A DNA stretch of 64,000 nucleotides from Blautia luti. Lineage in GTDB: Bacteria > Bacillota > Clostridia > Lachnospirales > Lachnospiraceae. The stretch spans positions 3,552,501 to 3,616,500 of the forward strand of contig NZ_AP028156.1 of assembly GCF_033096465.1 (NCBI RefSeq), read 5' to 3'. Below the pieces are notes generated by a model. That model did not search any database, had not been told where the DNA came from, and was given only the letters and a program-made list of their open reading frames with translations. The first letter of the stretch is position 1; every line of letters begins with the position of its first letter. This document shows, piece after piece, positions 7,766 through 16,927 of the stretch. The translations under genes and the position numbers were made by a program.

Positions 7766-8503
7766 TCAGAAGTAATCATATCCTCCATGGATATCCACAA
7801 TACTTCCATTCATATAATGATTGGTCAAAATACTATACGCCATATCTGCTACTTCCTGGATCTTTCCAAAACGGTGAAGGGCAATTTTACGGTTGATCCT
7901 TTCGTAGCTTTCCTGTGTCCGGGTCTCATGCCACGGGGTCTGTATAAATCCCGGCGCCACTGCATTTACCCGGATCCCCCGGGGCTCAAATTCCTTGACC
8001 AGCGATTTCGTCAGGAAATGTACTGCTGCCTTTGTCACCCCGTATACCACAGATGAGGAATATGCCTGCTGTCCTGCATAAGATCCCATGAAAAGGACGC
8101 TTCCTCCTTCTGTCATCACAGGCATAAATTCTTTTATCATAAACACCGGAATGGACAGGTTTGTATTTACGATCCTGTTCCACTCCTCAAATGTGTAATC
8201 TGCGAATTTATCATATGTGCTGATCCCCGCATTGCTGATCAGCCAGTCCACATGCCCGGCCTGCTTCTTTACAGTTTCCACAAATGTCATCATTTCTTCA
8301 TAAGAAGACATATCTGCTTTCAGAATGACCAGCTTCTCCTGATCATCCGGAGTCAGACTGTCCCAAAAGCATTCCGCTTTCTCTGCGTTATGAGCATATG
8401 TGGCAAATATCAGGTCATCTTTCTCGGAATTCGCCAGGATCTTTTCCACGATCCCTCTTCCGATCCCGGAGGTTCCTCCGGTAATTACAGTTACTCTGCT
8501 CAT
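7766..8503 (-). CDS. Short-chain dehydrogenase/reductase of the polysaccharide locus
   Basis: A 245-residue classical SDR that should reduce a carbonyl or oxidise an alcohol with NAD(P). The cofactor motif TGGTSGIG (8-15), structural NAG (91-93) and catalytic Ser141, Tyr154 and Lys158 (YGVTK) are all present. It follows the ThDP enzyme gene by about 40 bases on the same strand. That pairing suggests it reduces the keto product of the ThDP enzyme, as in YerE/YerF-type branched-sugar pathways; the substrate is not shown by the sequence. Confidence 0.85.
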   Translation of the reverse strand: MSRVTVITGGTSGIGRGIVEKILANSEKDDLIFATYAHNAEKAECFWDSLTPDDQEKLVILKADMSSYEEMMTFVETVKKQAGHVDWLISNAGISTYDKFADYTFEEWNRIVNTNLSIPVFMIKEFMPVMTEGGSVLFMGSYAGQQAYSSSVVYGVTKAAVHFLTKSLVKEFEPRGIRVNAVAPGFIQTPWHETRTQESYERINRKIALHRFGKIQEVADMAYSILTNHYMNGSIVDIHGGYDYF

Positions 8504-8543
8504 ATCTTTTCACTTTCTGCTGTTTCAGCTGTATCTGCCTTAA

Positions 8544-10286
8544 TTACAGGCTCATCAGTTTCTCATAAACTTCTTTCGGCGCATAAGGCTGCTGGTTATG
8601 GATCGGTTCTCCCAGGCAGGTTTTCGGATATGCATAGGTTCCGTGTTCCAGCATGATTTCCAGAAGTCCCGGGCCTTCTTTTTCCAGGAATTCCGGTGCG
8701 GTTTCCTTTACCTCATCACACCACATACGTTTCGAAGGGATTCCGTATGCGTCAGCTACTTTCGAGAAATTGCAGGATGCAAATCCACAGCCGTCTGTAG
8801 TTCCGGCGAAGAGACAATCGAAATAGTCTCTCTGAAGATGCCGGATCATTCCCAGTGCCTCATTATTCATGATCAGCATTTTAATTGGAAGGTTCTCCCT
8901 TTTTACCCATTCCAGTTCCTGGATATTCATCTGGAAGGCTCCGTCTCCACAGATACATACCACAGGTCTGCCTGTGGCATAATAAGCGCCGATAGCTGCC
9001 GGAAGTCCATATCCCATAGCTCCGTGACCGCCGGAAAACAGAAGTTTCTGGCCCTCGCGGTTCTTAAACGACTGATAGCTCCAGACCATATGCTGACCTA
9101 CATCCACGGCTATGGCAGAAGTATCCTGCAGCATATCACTGAGATCTGCGATCATACGGTTGGTATATCTCTCCGGAGTCTGGTCATCTACTGCCTGAAG
9201 GTTCTCTTTGATCTCCCTGCAGACCTCCAGCCAGTCCCCGAACTCCTTCTTAACACTGCTTCCTTTCTCTGACAGACACCGGATCACTGCTCCTGTTTCT
9301 GCCTGAAGTTTCACTTCATTTACACCATCTTCATGGATATCTCTCTTCAGATTATAAGGATCAATATCTACACGGATAATGCGGGCATTTTTCGCAAATT
9401 CGTGCACTTTGGTCCCGATCTGTCTGGTACACATGGAAATCCCGAAACACAGGATCAAATCACTTTTCGCGTTGGCGATCATATTAGCGTAACGATGTCC
9501 GTAAGCACCTCCGATACATCCGAAATTCAGCGGATGGTCATAGGACAATACCGACTTCGCCAGCACACTTGTGATAACAGGTATCTGTCTTTCCCGGGTA
9601 AAACGAAGCAGTGCCTGCTGACTTTCTGTGCTGTCCACCCCATGTCCAAGCATGATCACCGGGCGTACAGACTGCTCCAATGCCTCCAGGATCACATCTG
9701 CCGCTGCTTCTGCCTGTGCAGGATCTGTATGACATTCTTCGAATTCCATATCATAGACCGGATTAGCCACTTCACTTCTCTGCATATCCATGGGCAGGTC
9801 GATCAGAACCGGTCCCTTTCTTCCTGTATTCGCAATATGATATGCCTTATTTAACTCTTTTACGATATCCTCCGGTTTTCGGATCTGCACTGCATATTTG
9901 GTTATCGATCCTGCCATTGCAACAATATCTGTTTCCTGAAATCCCTGCTGCCGTAACCCTTCAATTCCTGAATATTCATAGGTATTCAGCTGTCCTGTAA
10001 AGAAGATCACAGGCAGGGAATCATAATAGGCATCTGCCACACCGCTCAACAGATTCACAGCTCCCGGACCGCTGGTAGCATAGGCACAGGCACATTCTTC
10101 CTTCGCCTGGGCATATCCGCAGGCCGCAAACGCAGCTCCCTGTTCATTATAACAGGAATGATTTTCCGTCAGCGGATTCCTTTCAATGGAATCTACCAGA
10201 TGTGCGATCATGGTTCCCTGATATCCGAAGAAATGCCTGACTCCTTTTTTCTGTAAAAACGCAACAATATAGTCTGAAAGCTTCAT
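8544..10286 (-). CDS. Thiamine diphosphate-dependent enzyme, acetolactate-synthase-like
   Basis: A 580-residue protein with the three-domain ThDP fold of the acetolactate synthase/pyruvate oxidase superfamily. Glu48 (CYNEQGAAF) is the cofactor-activating glutamate, and the binding motif runs from GDG (447-449) to NN (474-475). No small regulatory subunit (ilvN) and no other branched-chain amino acid genes are nearby, so a housekeeping role in valine synthesis is unlikely. Between LicD-like and SDR genes it more likely transfers a two-carbon unit from a 2-oxo acid to a sugar- or CDP-linked acceptor, as YerE does, or makes a small precursor. This is inference from context. Confidence 0.8.
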   Translation of the reverse strand: MKLSDYIVAFLQKKGVRHFFGYQGTMIAHLVDSIERNPLTENHSCYNEQGAAFAACGYAQAKEECACAYATSGPGAVNLLSGVADAYYDSLPVIFFTGQLNTYEYSGIEGLRQQGFQETDIVAMAGSITKYAVQIRKPEDIVKELNKAYHIANTGRKGPVLIDLPMDMQRSEVANPVYDMEFEECHTDPAQAEAAADVILEALEQSVRPVIMLGHGVDSTESQQALLRFTRERQIPVITSVLAKSVLSYDHPLNFGCIGGAYGHRYANMIANAKSDLILCFGISMCTRQIGTKVHEFAKNARIIRVDIDPYNLKRDIHEDGVNEVKLQAETGAVIRCLSEKGSSVKKEFGDWLEVCREIKENLQAVDDQTPERYTNRMIADLSDMLQDTSAIAVDVGQHMVWSYQSFKNREGQKLLFSGGHGAMGYGLPAAIGAYYATGRPVVCICGDGAFQMNIQELEWVKRENLPIKMLIMNNEALGMIRHLQRDYFDCLFAGTTDGCGFASCNFSKVADAYGIPSKRMWCDEVKETAPEFLEKEGPGLLEIMLEHGTYAYPKTCLGEPIHNQQPYAPKEVYEKLMSL

Positions 10287-10336
10287 AAATTTCCTCCCTG
10301 CTCACCCCGAACAAAACCTGGCAGTTTCTGCCTGCC

Positions 10337-11497
10337 TCAGATCAGTATTCCGATCTTTTCTTTCTGTTCGGTTTTTCCTGTTTTCTCCAGAACATCTATA
10401 TAAATATCGAGAATTTCTTCATCTTCCGCAAATATTTCACCCTTTTCAAGACTCTTCTGCATCATCTTGAAATATGGGCGGAACACCTTTTCCAGTGTCA
10501 CATAATCTTCATTTTTATATAAATTCAGAATATAGTCCTTTTTCCTCTCATAGGAAATTCCCAGATTCATACGTTTGCCGCAAAACTCTACATAATCCCA
10601 GGATTCTTCGAAATAGTCCTTCATCTTGCGGCTCTTTCTCACTTTACGTACACTTTTCAGTCTCTCTTTGACAAATCGGTCAAAACTGCCCCATTCTTTC
10701 CACAGCTCTGCATAGCTCACTCTTGCGCTGATGATGGACTGCCCCGGCACCGAATATTTCGGCTCTCTGATCTGTCTGTAACCTGATCCATAGCTTATAG
10801 TCAGGTACTTCTTTATGTTTTTCGGAACCTGGAACTTCTCTCCTTCCAGCTCTACTGTCTGCGTTTTTTCAAAAAGTTTCGCCGGATATACAGTCACCTG
10901 TTTCTTTCTTTTCAGAGAATATTTCGATGCTGCAGGGTCCTGCTGGCTTCTGCAAAGGTCTTCATAGATCTTTCTGGCAGTCCACTGTCTGCCTGTAAGC
11001 TGACAGCGAAGCTTGATAAGCATTTTACTGCAAAAAGTTTTAAACCCTTTTTCATCGGCAGGCTGATCTATATTCTCCAGCCATCCCTTTTCCTCAAAAG
11101 TACTCCATCTCTTCTTCATTCCAGAATCACCGTTTGCCCTCAGGGGATAGATCGTGATTCCCAGCCCCGGATATGCATACTCTCTGGGACAGTCAAGATT
11201 CAGGCAGACTGTGTCTGTATTCTCATATCTGAGATAAAAACCCGGGAAATATTTATGGGTTTTCATAGATTCCAGAGCACGTTTCTCCCTTGGATCATTC
11301 TCCACTGCCTGACGGAACCGTTCCATTTCCGCAGTTTTCATCAGAACTACGCCGAAGTACGGATTCTGTGGAAAAGGCAGGCCCTCCACTGCGCATAACG
11401 TAAGACGGGGAGACAGATAATATTCGATATTATTCTTCCGGCATATTTCATCAATCTCTTTTAATAAAGATAAAATTACCTTCTGTTTCCTATTCAA
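10337..11497 (-). CDS. LicD-related protein lacking the catalytic aspartates
   Basis: A 386-residue protein whose first 20 residues (KEIDEICRKNNIEYYLS) match the start of LicD proteins and of its neighbour at 11538-13865. LicD enzymes transfer phosphocholine-like groups from CDP carriers with a conserved DDD/DxD cluster. Here the equivalent stretch (about 45-50) reads NPYFGV, so metal-binding aspartates are absent. It may be a non-catalytic partner of the intact LicD or have another activity. About 40 bases separate it from the upstream LicD gene; the two look like diverged paralogs. Confidence 0.6.
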   Translation of the reverse strand: MNRKQKVILSLLKEIDEICRKNNIEYYLSPRLTLCAVEGLPFPQNPYFGVVLMKTAEMERFRQAVENDPREKRALESMKTHKYFPGFYLRYENTDTVCLNLDCPREYAYPGLGITIYPLRANGDSGMKKRWSTFEEKGWLENIDQPADEKGFKTFCSKMLIKLRCQLTGRQWTARKIYEDLCRSQQDPAASKYSLKRKKQVTVYPAKLFEKTQTVELEGEKFQVPKNIKKYLTISYGSGYRQIREPKYSVPGQSIISARVSYAELWKEWGSFDRFVKERLKSVRKVRKSRKMKDYFEESWDYVEFCGKRMNLGISYERKKDYILNLYKNEDYVTLEKVFRPYFKMMQKSLEKGEIFAEDEEILDIYIDVLEKTGKTEQKEKIGILI

Positions 11498-11537
11498 TTT
11501 CTTATAACCTCTCTATACAATCTTTTGTGTCCACAGA

Positions 11538-13865
11538 TCATACAAGTTTGGACGCAAGTGCCTGAATATCTTCCAGGCTTCCATATTTATCCAGCCATCC
11601 GTTCAATACAGCCTGGATATCTGATTTCTTTCCAGAATCTGCTGCCTGTCTGCTTCCATCTTTCAGATCATTGATAATAATACGATAAAGCTCCGTTTTC
11701 ACATAAGAGGGCTTTACATAGTCCAGTGCTGATCGATAATTTTCAAATGCGCTTCTGGTCTGTCCCTGTTTATTACGGATATCTCCCATAAGTTTATAGA
11801 CATACCCTTTCTCTTCTTTATGGATCAGACGGCTACGCACCTGCTCTGCCAGCCACTCCAGCTCACTTTCCTCATCTGTACAAATGATCTCTGTCCTTAA
11901 TGAAGCAAGTTCTGCCGGATATCCCAGACGCCTCCAGGCTTTGGTCAGTGCTTTCTTGTATACCTGAAGGCCTGGTTTCTCTTTCTTGTTATTTTTGTCC
12001 TGTTCCTCATCTGGCGCATCCTTCTTTCCGTTTACCGGAAGTGGATTTTTCATCGGAGTGCCTATCTTTTTACGGATCTCACGGATTTCTTTTTCAATCT
12101 CACTCTGAGTCCGTGCGCAGGCTACTTTTACCAGATAAAGTCCGGCTCTGATGTCTTCATCATCCGGAAGTATCTTCATCCACAGTTCCATGGTGCGAAG
12201 GGCTTCTTCTCTTGCACGGCCGGCGATCAGCTGCTCACAGTTTGCCAGGATCTGCTCTTTATATGGAAGAAACAGCCTGTCCATTTCCAGCCAGATCATG
12301 CCGTTGGAAGTTTTCTCCCGTACCTGTGCATAAAGTTCAAGTGCCTTCTCTCCGTTTCCGTTCATCCATAAAATATCTGCCTTATATTTCAGGAAATATC
12401 CATCTTCCGGGAAAATTCTCAACGCATCTTCCAGGAAACGTTCCGCTTCCAGCCTGTGTTCTCCTGCATCTGCCATCATGAAACGGCATTTAAATTTCAT
12501 CAGTCCCGGATGTTCCGGATATTTCTTAAGCAGATCCTCACAGATCCTGCCTGCTTCTTCCATTCTCTGGAATTCGTAATGATCCGCAGCTTTCCGAAAC
12601 AGTTCTATGTCCATTTTCAACGTCTGCATACCGTCCGTAAGATGCTTCTGTTTCTCCCATATCTCCAGCAGGCGGTATGCCTTGGAAACCCTTTCTGTAT
12701 AAAACAGCGTCTGCACAGCTGCCATAAACACCTCATCCGGAAGGTCTGCAAGAACAGGATGATAAAATGCATAAATAAATGTGTAATCTTCCCTGCCGAT
12801 AAATTCCGCACTGAGCTGAGCTTTATAATATGCACCAAACAGATTCGACAGGCTGCCATATTCCCTTTTCTCCATGGCTTCTTCCAGGTTTATCCCGGAC
12901 TTCACAATAGATCTCTGGAGATCCAATGCCACAACCTTCGCCTTCATCATAAGGCCTTCCTGGCGGAGTTTGTGCCGCTTCTTCGCTATACACATATTAT
13001 AAAATTTACGCCGGGCAGCATTAAAACGAAGTCTGCCCTTTTTCATCTTGGGCATATAATCTTCCCTGAATTCTTCGAAAGAAACCCCATCTACGTTAAC
13101 AGCCACATGTCCTTCCCTGCTGTCATGAGGCGGCATATATGACCACTCATCTCCGTAATGCCAGATGAGATAATCACTGCAATGATTGGGGATCATTACC
13201 TTCTCCCCTTCGAACTTCCCGTATTTCACAGGAAAGAGCATATCCTTGTCAAACAGGAACGGACAGCCTCCCCAGCGCATGGCATATCTGTCACATTCTT
13301 CTTCCTTATAGGAGAACATGATCTTCTCCAGTTTCTTCAGGGTTCTGTTTTTACCCAGAAAAACATAGGAAAGCAGGTATTTCAGATAAAGGGACGCCGG
13401 GATTTCCCAGCGGTCACTGTATCCTACAGAGATGTTGATCAGATCTGAATAGATCATCATATGGGTTCTGTATTTCTCATATTCTTTATCGTCTGCCGGA
13501 ATCGGGTCCAGCGTAAGTACATCTATGATCTCTCCCGCACAGTCCTTTCCGATGATCTGGCTCTTGTGGACAGCGCAGGTATCTGCTGATGCATAGCGTG
13601 GAAAAGAATTCGTATATGTCCTGTCTACATCTGAACACTGGATCTTCCGCTCCGGCGGCAGTTCGGTTCTGCAGATTTCCACAAATTTCTCCCAGTCAGA
13701 TCTGGGCATGTACAGATCCACATCATCATCCCAGGGAACAAAACCTTCATGGCGAACTGCCCCAACCAGAGAGCCTCCCGCCATTACATACCGAAGATTA
13801 TGTTCTTTACAGATTTCATCAACCTCCTGAAAAAGCTTCAAAAGATATTTTTGTTTTTCCGTCAT
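11538..13865 (-). CDS. LicD family phosphotransferase fused to TPR repeats
   Basis: A 775-residue cytoplasmic protein. Residues ~1-270 are a LicD/nucleotidyltransferase-fold domain with the signature GSLVGAVRHEGFVPWDDDVD (31-50); Asp46-48 and Asp50 would bind metal. LicD enzymes move a phospho-alcohol group, classically phosphocholine, from a CDP donor onto a glycan. The rest (~330-775) is helical with several TPR-like repeats (EALRIFPEDGYFLKYKADI, RSAFENYRSALDYV), probably for partner binding. Three bases upstream lies the end of the cytidylyltransferase fusion gene, which could supply the CDP donor. Twice the length of ordinary LicD proteins because of the repeats. Confidence 0.85.
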   Translation of the reverse strand: MTEKQKYLLKLFQEVDEICKEHNLRYVMAGGSLVGAVRHEGFVPWDDDVDLYMPRSDWEKFVEICRTELPPERKIQCSDVDRTYTNSFPRYASADTCAVHKSQIIGKDCAGEIIDVLTLDPIPADDKEYEKYRTHMMIYSDLINISVGYSDRWEIPASLYLKYLLSYVFLGKNRTLKKLEKIMFSYKEEECDRYAMRWGGCPFLFDKDMLFPVKYGKFEGEKVMIPNHCSDYLIWHYGDEWSYMPPHDSREGHVAVNVDGVSFEEFREDYMPKMKKGRLRFNAARRKFYNMCIAKKRHKLRQEGLMMKAKVVALDLQRSIVKSGINLEEAMEKREYGSLSNLFGAYYKAQLSAEFIGREDYTFIYAFYHPVLADLPDEVFMAAVQTLFYTERVSKAYRLLEIWEKQKHLTDGMQTLKMDIELFRKAADHYEFQRMEEAGRICEDLLKKYPEHPGLMKFKCRFMMADAGEHRLEAERFLEDALRIFPEDGYFLKYKADILWMNGNGEKALELYAQVREKTSNGMIWLEMDRLFLPYKEQILANCEQLIAGRAREEALRTMELWMKILPDDEDIRAGLYLVKVACARTQSEIEKEIREIRKKIGTPMKNPLPVNGKKDAPDEEQDKNNKKEKPGLQVYKKALTKAWRRLGYPAELASLRTEIICTDEESELEWLAEQVRSRLIHKEEKGYVYKLMGDIRNKQGQTRSAFENYRSALDYVKPSYVKTELYRIIINDLKDGSRQAADSGKKSDIQAVLNGWLDKYGSLEDIQALASKLV

Positions 13866-13868
13866 GAG

Positions 13869-15170
13869 TTATCCTTTCTGATTAATAGTTTCCAATACTT
13901 CCAGCAACTTCACGGACTCATCATAAAAAAGTCTGGTGCATTCTGTCCTCTTGTCCCTGATCATGATCATCAGTTCCTGAAGCAGATAGCGGAAACCATT
14001 TCCATCAAAATTAAAGCTATAGCGTTTCAGGAATTCCCGACCTGAAATATTCGCCTCGAAATAACCGGTATTCCACCAGTCATTGGGGATCGTAACCCTT
14101 CCGTTGCTTCCGATGATCACCATCTCATCTTCCACATCTACTGTAGTACCAATCTCTATGGTAGCAAGGGCATTCTCATACTTTATAGTGATCATATCGT
14201 ATACGAATTTCCCCTGTCTGTCTGTTACAGCATTGGTATTCACTTCCAGGCAGTTTTTGCCCAGAATCTTGATCACTGCACAGATCGCATTGCACACTGT
14301 TTCATTAAAAGGCTTGCCGCCCTCGAAATCATCCTGGGAAATGGCACACTTCACACTGACCAGATCTCCTACCAGGTTACTGTGTACCAGCCATACCAGC
14401 TGGGTAAAAGCTCTCAGGTACACCAGTGTGAGCCGTTCGATCAGAACCACCTTATGCTCTGCAGCCTTCCGGAAAAAATATCTCAGTTTCTCCGGTGAAA
14501 GAGCGGCCGGCACATCGCTGATCACATATTTTCCCATGTCTATGGCGCGTTCGATATACTGTTCTCTCTCCAACTGCCTGCATTTAATATATACAATGTC
14601 AATACCAGAAAGAAATTCATTATAGTCATTCCACCAGGAATCCAGTTCATATTTATCACAGAAATCCTGGGCTGTTTTTTCATCCTCTGAGAAAACACGT
14701 TCCACATGAACACCACTGACATATTTCGACTCCTGCACGAAGTCATTATCCCTGATATCGTCTGTTACCACACCCATATTAAAGATAACTCCCTCACCGC
14801 GCAGTTTCGTACTGGAAATATTCTTCGTTCTCTCCAGATATACTACATCGCAGTAATTCTTCAGATAGTCGAATTTCCCTCTCCAGTCTGAACCAACTAC
14901 CAGTATATCAATATCATATTTAATGATATCATTGACTTTCTGTCCCTGGTATTCCTCAATGATGATCTCATCTGCCAGCTCTGTTCTCCTTACATTCTCG
15001 ATCCTTTTGATCAGGCTGTCCCTTACATTCAGCTTTCCGCGCTCAATATCGTAGCTCTCACTGGTAACACCAACGATCAGATAATCGCCCAGTGCCCTGG
15101 CACGTTTTATAATGTTATAATGGCCCTTATGAAACAGATCAAAAGTGCCGTACGTAATTACTTTCTTCAT
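13869..15170 (-). CDS. TagD-type cytidylyltransferase fused to an atypical Gfo/Idh/MocA-like domain
   Basis: A 433-residue two-domain protein. Residues ~1-128 are a glycerol-3-phosphate cytidylyltransferase-like domain with HKGH (14-17), VGSDW (92-96) and RTKNISST (114-121), all used to bind CTP and form a CDP-polyol. Residues ~130-433 resemble the Gfo/Idh/MocA oxidoreductase fold. That half lacks a clean GxGxxG (NMGVVTDD instead) and has DVP (219-221) where EKP would carry the catalytic lysine. The second half may bind a sugar without redox activity or use altered chemistry. First gene of the unit that continues into the LicD pair, with a gap of only three bases. Confidence 0.75.
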   Translation of the reverse strand: MKKVITYGTFDLFHKGHYNIIKRARALGDYLIVGVTSESYDIERGKLNVRDSLIKRIENVRRTELADEIIIEEYQGQKVNDIIKYDIDILVVGSDWRGKFDYLKNYCDVVYLERTKNISSTKLRGEGVIFNMGVVTDDIRDNDFVQESKYVSGVHVERVFSEDEKTAQDFCDKYELDSWWNDYNEFLSGIDIVYIKCRQLEREQYIERAIDMGKYVISDVPAALSPEKLRYFFRKAAEHKVVLIERLTLVYLRAFTQLVWLVHSNLVGDLVSVKCAISQDDFEGGKPFNETVCNAICAVIKILGKNCLEVNTNAVTDRQGKFVYDMITIKYENALATIEIGTTVDVEDEMVIIGSNGRVTIPNDWWNTGYFEANISGREFLKRYSFNFDGNGFRYLLQELMIMIRDKRTECTRLFYDESVKLLEVLETINQKG

Positions 15171-15249
15171 ATACTCCCCTGTGTCCTGTACTTGGTGGTT
15201 AACATTGCTACTTTACATTTCTTTTACTATTATTTCACCGTTATTTTTA

Positions 15250-15277
15250 ATTATAACATAGATCAGGCCGTCCGTCA
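15250..15277 (-). promoter_or_regulatory. Probable promoter of the CDP/LicD/ThDP unit
   Basis: On the minus strand TATAAT (15250-15255) lies 16 bases from TGACGG (15272-15277), about 80 bases upstream of the cytidylyltransferase fusion gene. The -35 is weak. The rest of the 15171-15400 gap shows nothing else I can name. Confidence 0.45.
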
Positions 15278-15400
15278 TTACTTTGTAAAAAAAATGATAT
15301 GGTTCTGTAATGATAACAATTCCTCATCTACTTTATTCTCCCGCCCCTGGCAGTGGGCGCTTCAGTGATAGAACGCCATCGGAGTGCTTTTTCTAAATAA

Positions 15401-15436
15401 TAAGAAAAGCCCCGGAAACCTGTGTTTCCAGAGCTT
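15401..15436 (-). terminator. Terminator after the acyltransferase gene
   Basis: On the minus strand AAGCTCTGGAAAC pairs with GTTTCCGGGGCTT around a four-base loop and is followed by TTCTTATT. It ends the first transcription unit of the polysaccharide locus. Confidence 0.8.
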
Positions 15437-15440
15437 CGTA

Positions 15441-16832
15441 TCACTGATCATCTGCAGGGTACTGTCCGGTTTTCTCTCTTTTCTGGAGATTGCTGTTCTC
15501 TGCTTTTCTGGTAGCAGCCTCCAGCTCTTCCATCAGTTCTTCCAGTGTCAGTTCCCTTTCTTCTTCCTTCAGAGGTTCCTCCGATACATCATCCAGATTA
15601 TCCTCTTCTATATCCATTTCATATCCTGCCACCCGGCTGGATCCTTCATTCTTCTCTGTGGTCTCCTGCGTACCTTCCACTTCAGGGTCTGCACTTCCCA
15701 CATGATCTTTATCCGGTTCCAGAGTCGCAGCCAGCTCTTCGATAGCCTTTCTGCGCTGTCTCAGAATTTCATATTTATTCTCATCACTGTCATATTCTTC
15801 TTCCAGTCCCTCATCCCTGACTGTCTTATCTGTCTTAAACAGGATAAATGCGATTATATTTATCACCCCTGTATACAGCCAGTCCACAGGCAGGCTTCCC
15901 AGTACCAGGATAAATACCAGCGATACTCCCAGCAATGCCCACACATTGGTCAGCTGTGGAAGTCTCAGCAGATACAATCCGTTCATAATGATCATGATCG
16001 GATAATGGAAAAGATAGATTCCCATGGTATGCCGGCCAATATAAGTCAGCGGTAACTTGATATCCGGCATCAGTGCCAGGAATGTATAGATCACAATAAA
16101 AGATACCAGATACATCAGAAGCCTGATCACAATACCTTCCTGATCAGTCAGTCCGCAGAGCTGATATCTGTGATTTGCACGGAAAATAGCAATTCCCATG
16201 CCATTGGTGATCATATAATTCGGGATGGCCCAGAGCAGTACTGCGGAGATAGGCACCAGAACCCATTTTCCTTTAAACTTACGTACTGCCGTAATATATT
16301 CACTTTTCCAGAGGTAACCTGCCGCAAAAAACGGGAAAAATACCACGATCCTGGAAGCAGACAAAAACGTCGTAAACTCCGGTCTGGTTCCTGCCCACAG
16401 TGCAAAAATAATGCTCAGCGGAACAATGAATCGGATCTTGCCCATAGCTTCAATGGTCAGTCTGTATGCAAAAAGCGCCAGCACATACCACATAACTGTT
16501 CCTGTAGGTCTGAGTATCTCATAATCTACGGATTTCCCCAGCCATATCTGGGAATAACAGGTAAGTGAATATCCCAGAATATAGGGAATCAGCAGATTCT
16601 TCACATTCTTAAGAACATTCTGCGGTTTCTTTGACAAATATCCGGAAATAAAAACAAAGGCAGGCATATGGAAGATCGTGATCCCATACCAGATGTATCG
16701 TACCACCATGTCTACCTTCACCAGATTGAATGCAATGATATGATTAAAAACCACAAGAAAAATAAGCAAAACTTTTATATTGTCTATCAGGTAAGAATAC
16801 GGTACAGCCGCTCTGTCTGCTTTAAATTTCAT
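15441..16832 (-). CDS. Membrane acyltransferase 3 family protein
   Basis: A 463-residue integral membrane protein with about ten hydrophobic helices in its first 340 residues. The N-terminal YLIDNIKVLLIFLVVFNH carries the conserved arginine/histidine-region histidine of acyltransferase family 3, which moves acetyl or other acyl groups onto extracytoplasmic glycans. The last ~120 residues are hydrophilic and very rich in Glu and Asp (EEPLKEEERELTLEELMEE), a predicted cytoplasmic coiled tail absent from most relatives. It follows the GT2 gene and precedes a terminator, so O-acylation of the same glycan is likely. Confidence 0.82.
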   Translation of the reverse strand: MKFKADRAAVPYSYLIDNIKVLLIFLVVFNHIIAFNLVKVDMVVRYIWYGITIFHMPAFVFISGYLSKKPQNVLKNVKNLLIPYILGYSLTCYSQIWLGKSVDYEILRPTGTVMWYVLALFAYRLTIEAMGKIRFIVPLSIIFALWAGTRPEFTTFLSASRIVVFFPFFAAGYLWKSEYITAVRKFKGKWVLVPISAVLLWAIPNYMITNGMGIAIFRANHRYQLCGLTDQEGIVIRLLMYLVSFIVIYTFLALMPDIKLPLTYIGRHTMGIYLFHYPIMIIMNGLYLLRLPQLTNVWALLGVSLVFILVLGSLPVDWLYTGVINIIAFILFKTDKTVRDEGLEEEYDSDENKYEILRQRRKAIEELAATLEPDKDHVGSADPEVEGTQETTEKNEGSSRVAGYEMDIEEDNLDDVSEEPLKEEERELTLEELMEELEAATRKAENSNLQKREKTGQYPADDQ

Positions 16833-16927
16833 ATTTATATACAGTCCTTCTGAAAAATTTTCACTGTCTGTTTCACAGCTTAGTTAAAATAAGTATAACA
16901 TATTTTTATGATTTTTGGAATAGAAAC

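Noticed and set aside
8544..10286. Housekeeping acetolactate synthase IlvB
   Set aside because: No IlvN subunit or ilv genes are adjacent, and it lies in a LicD/cytidylyltransferase operon.
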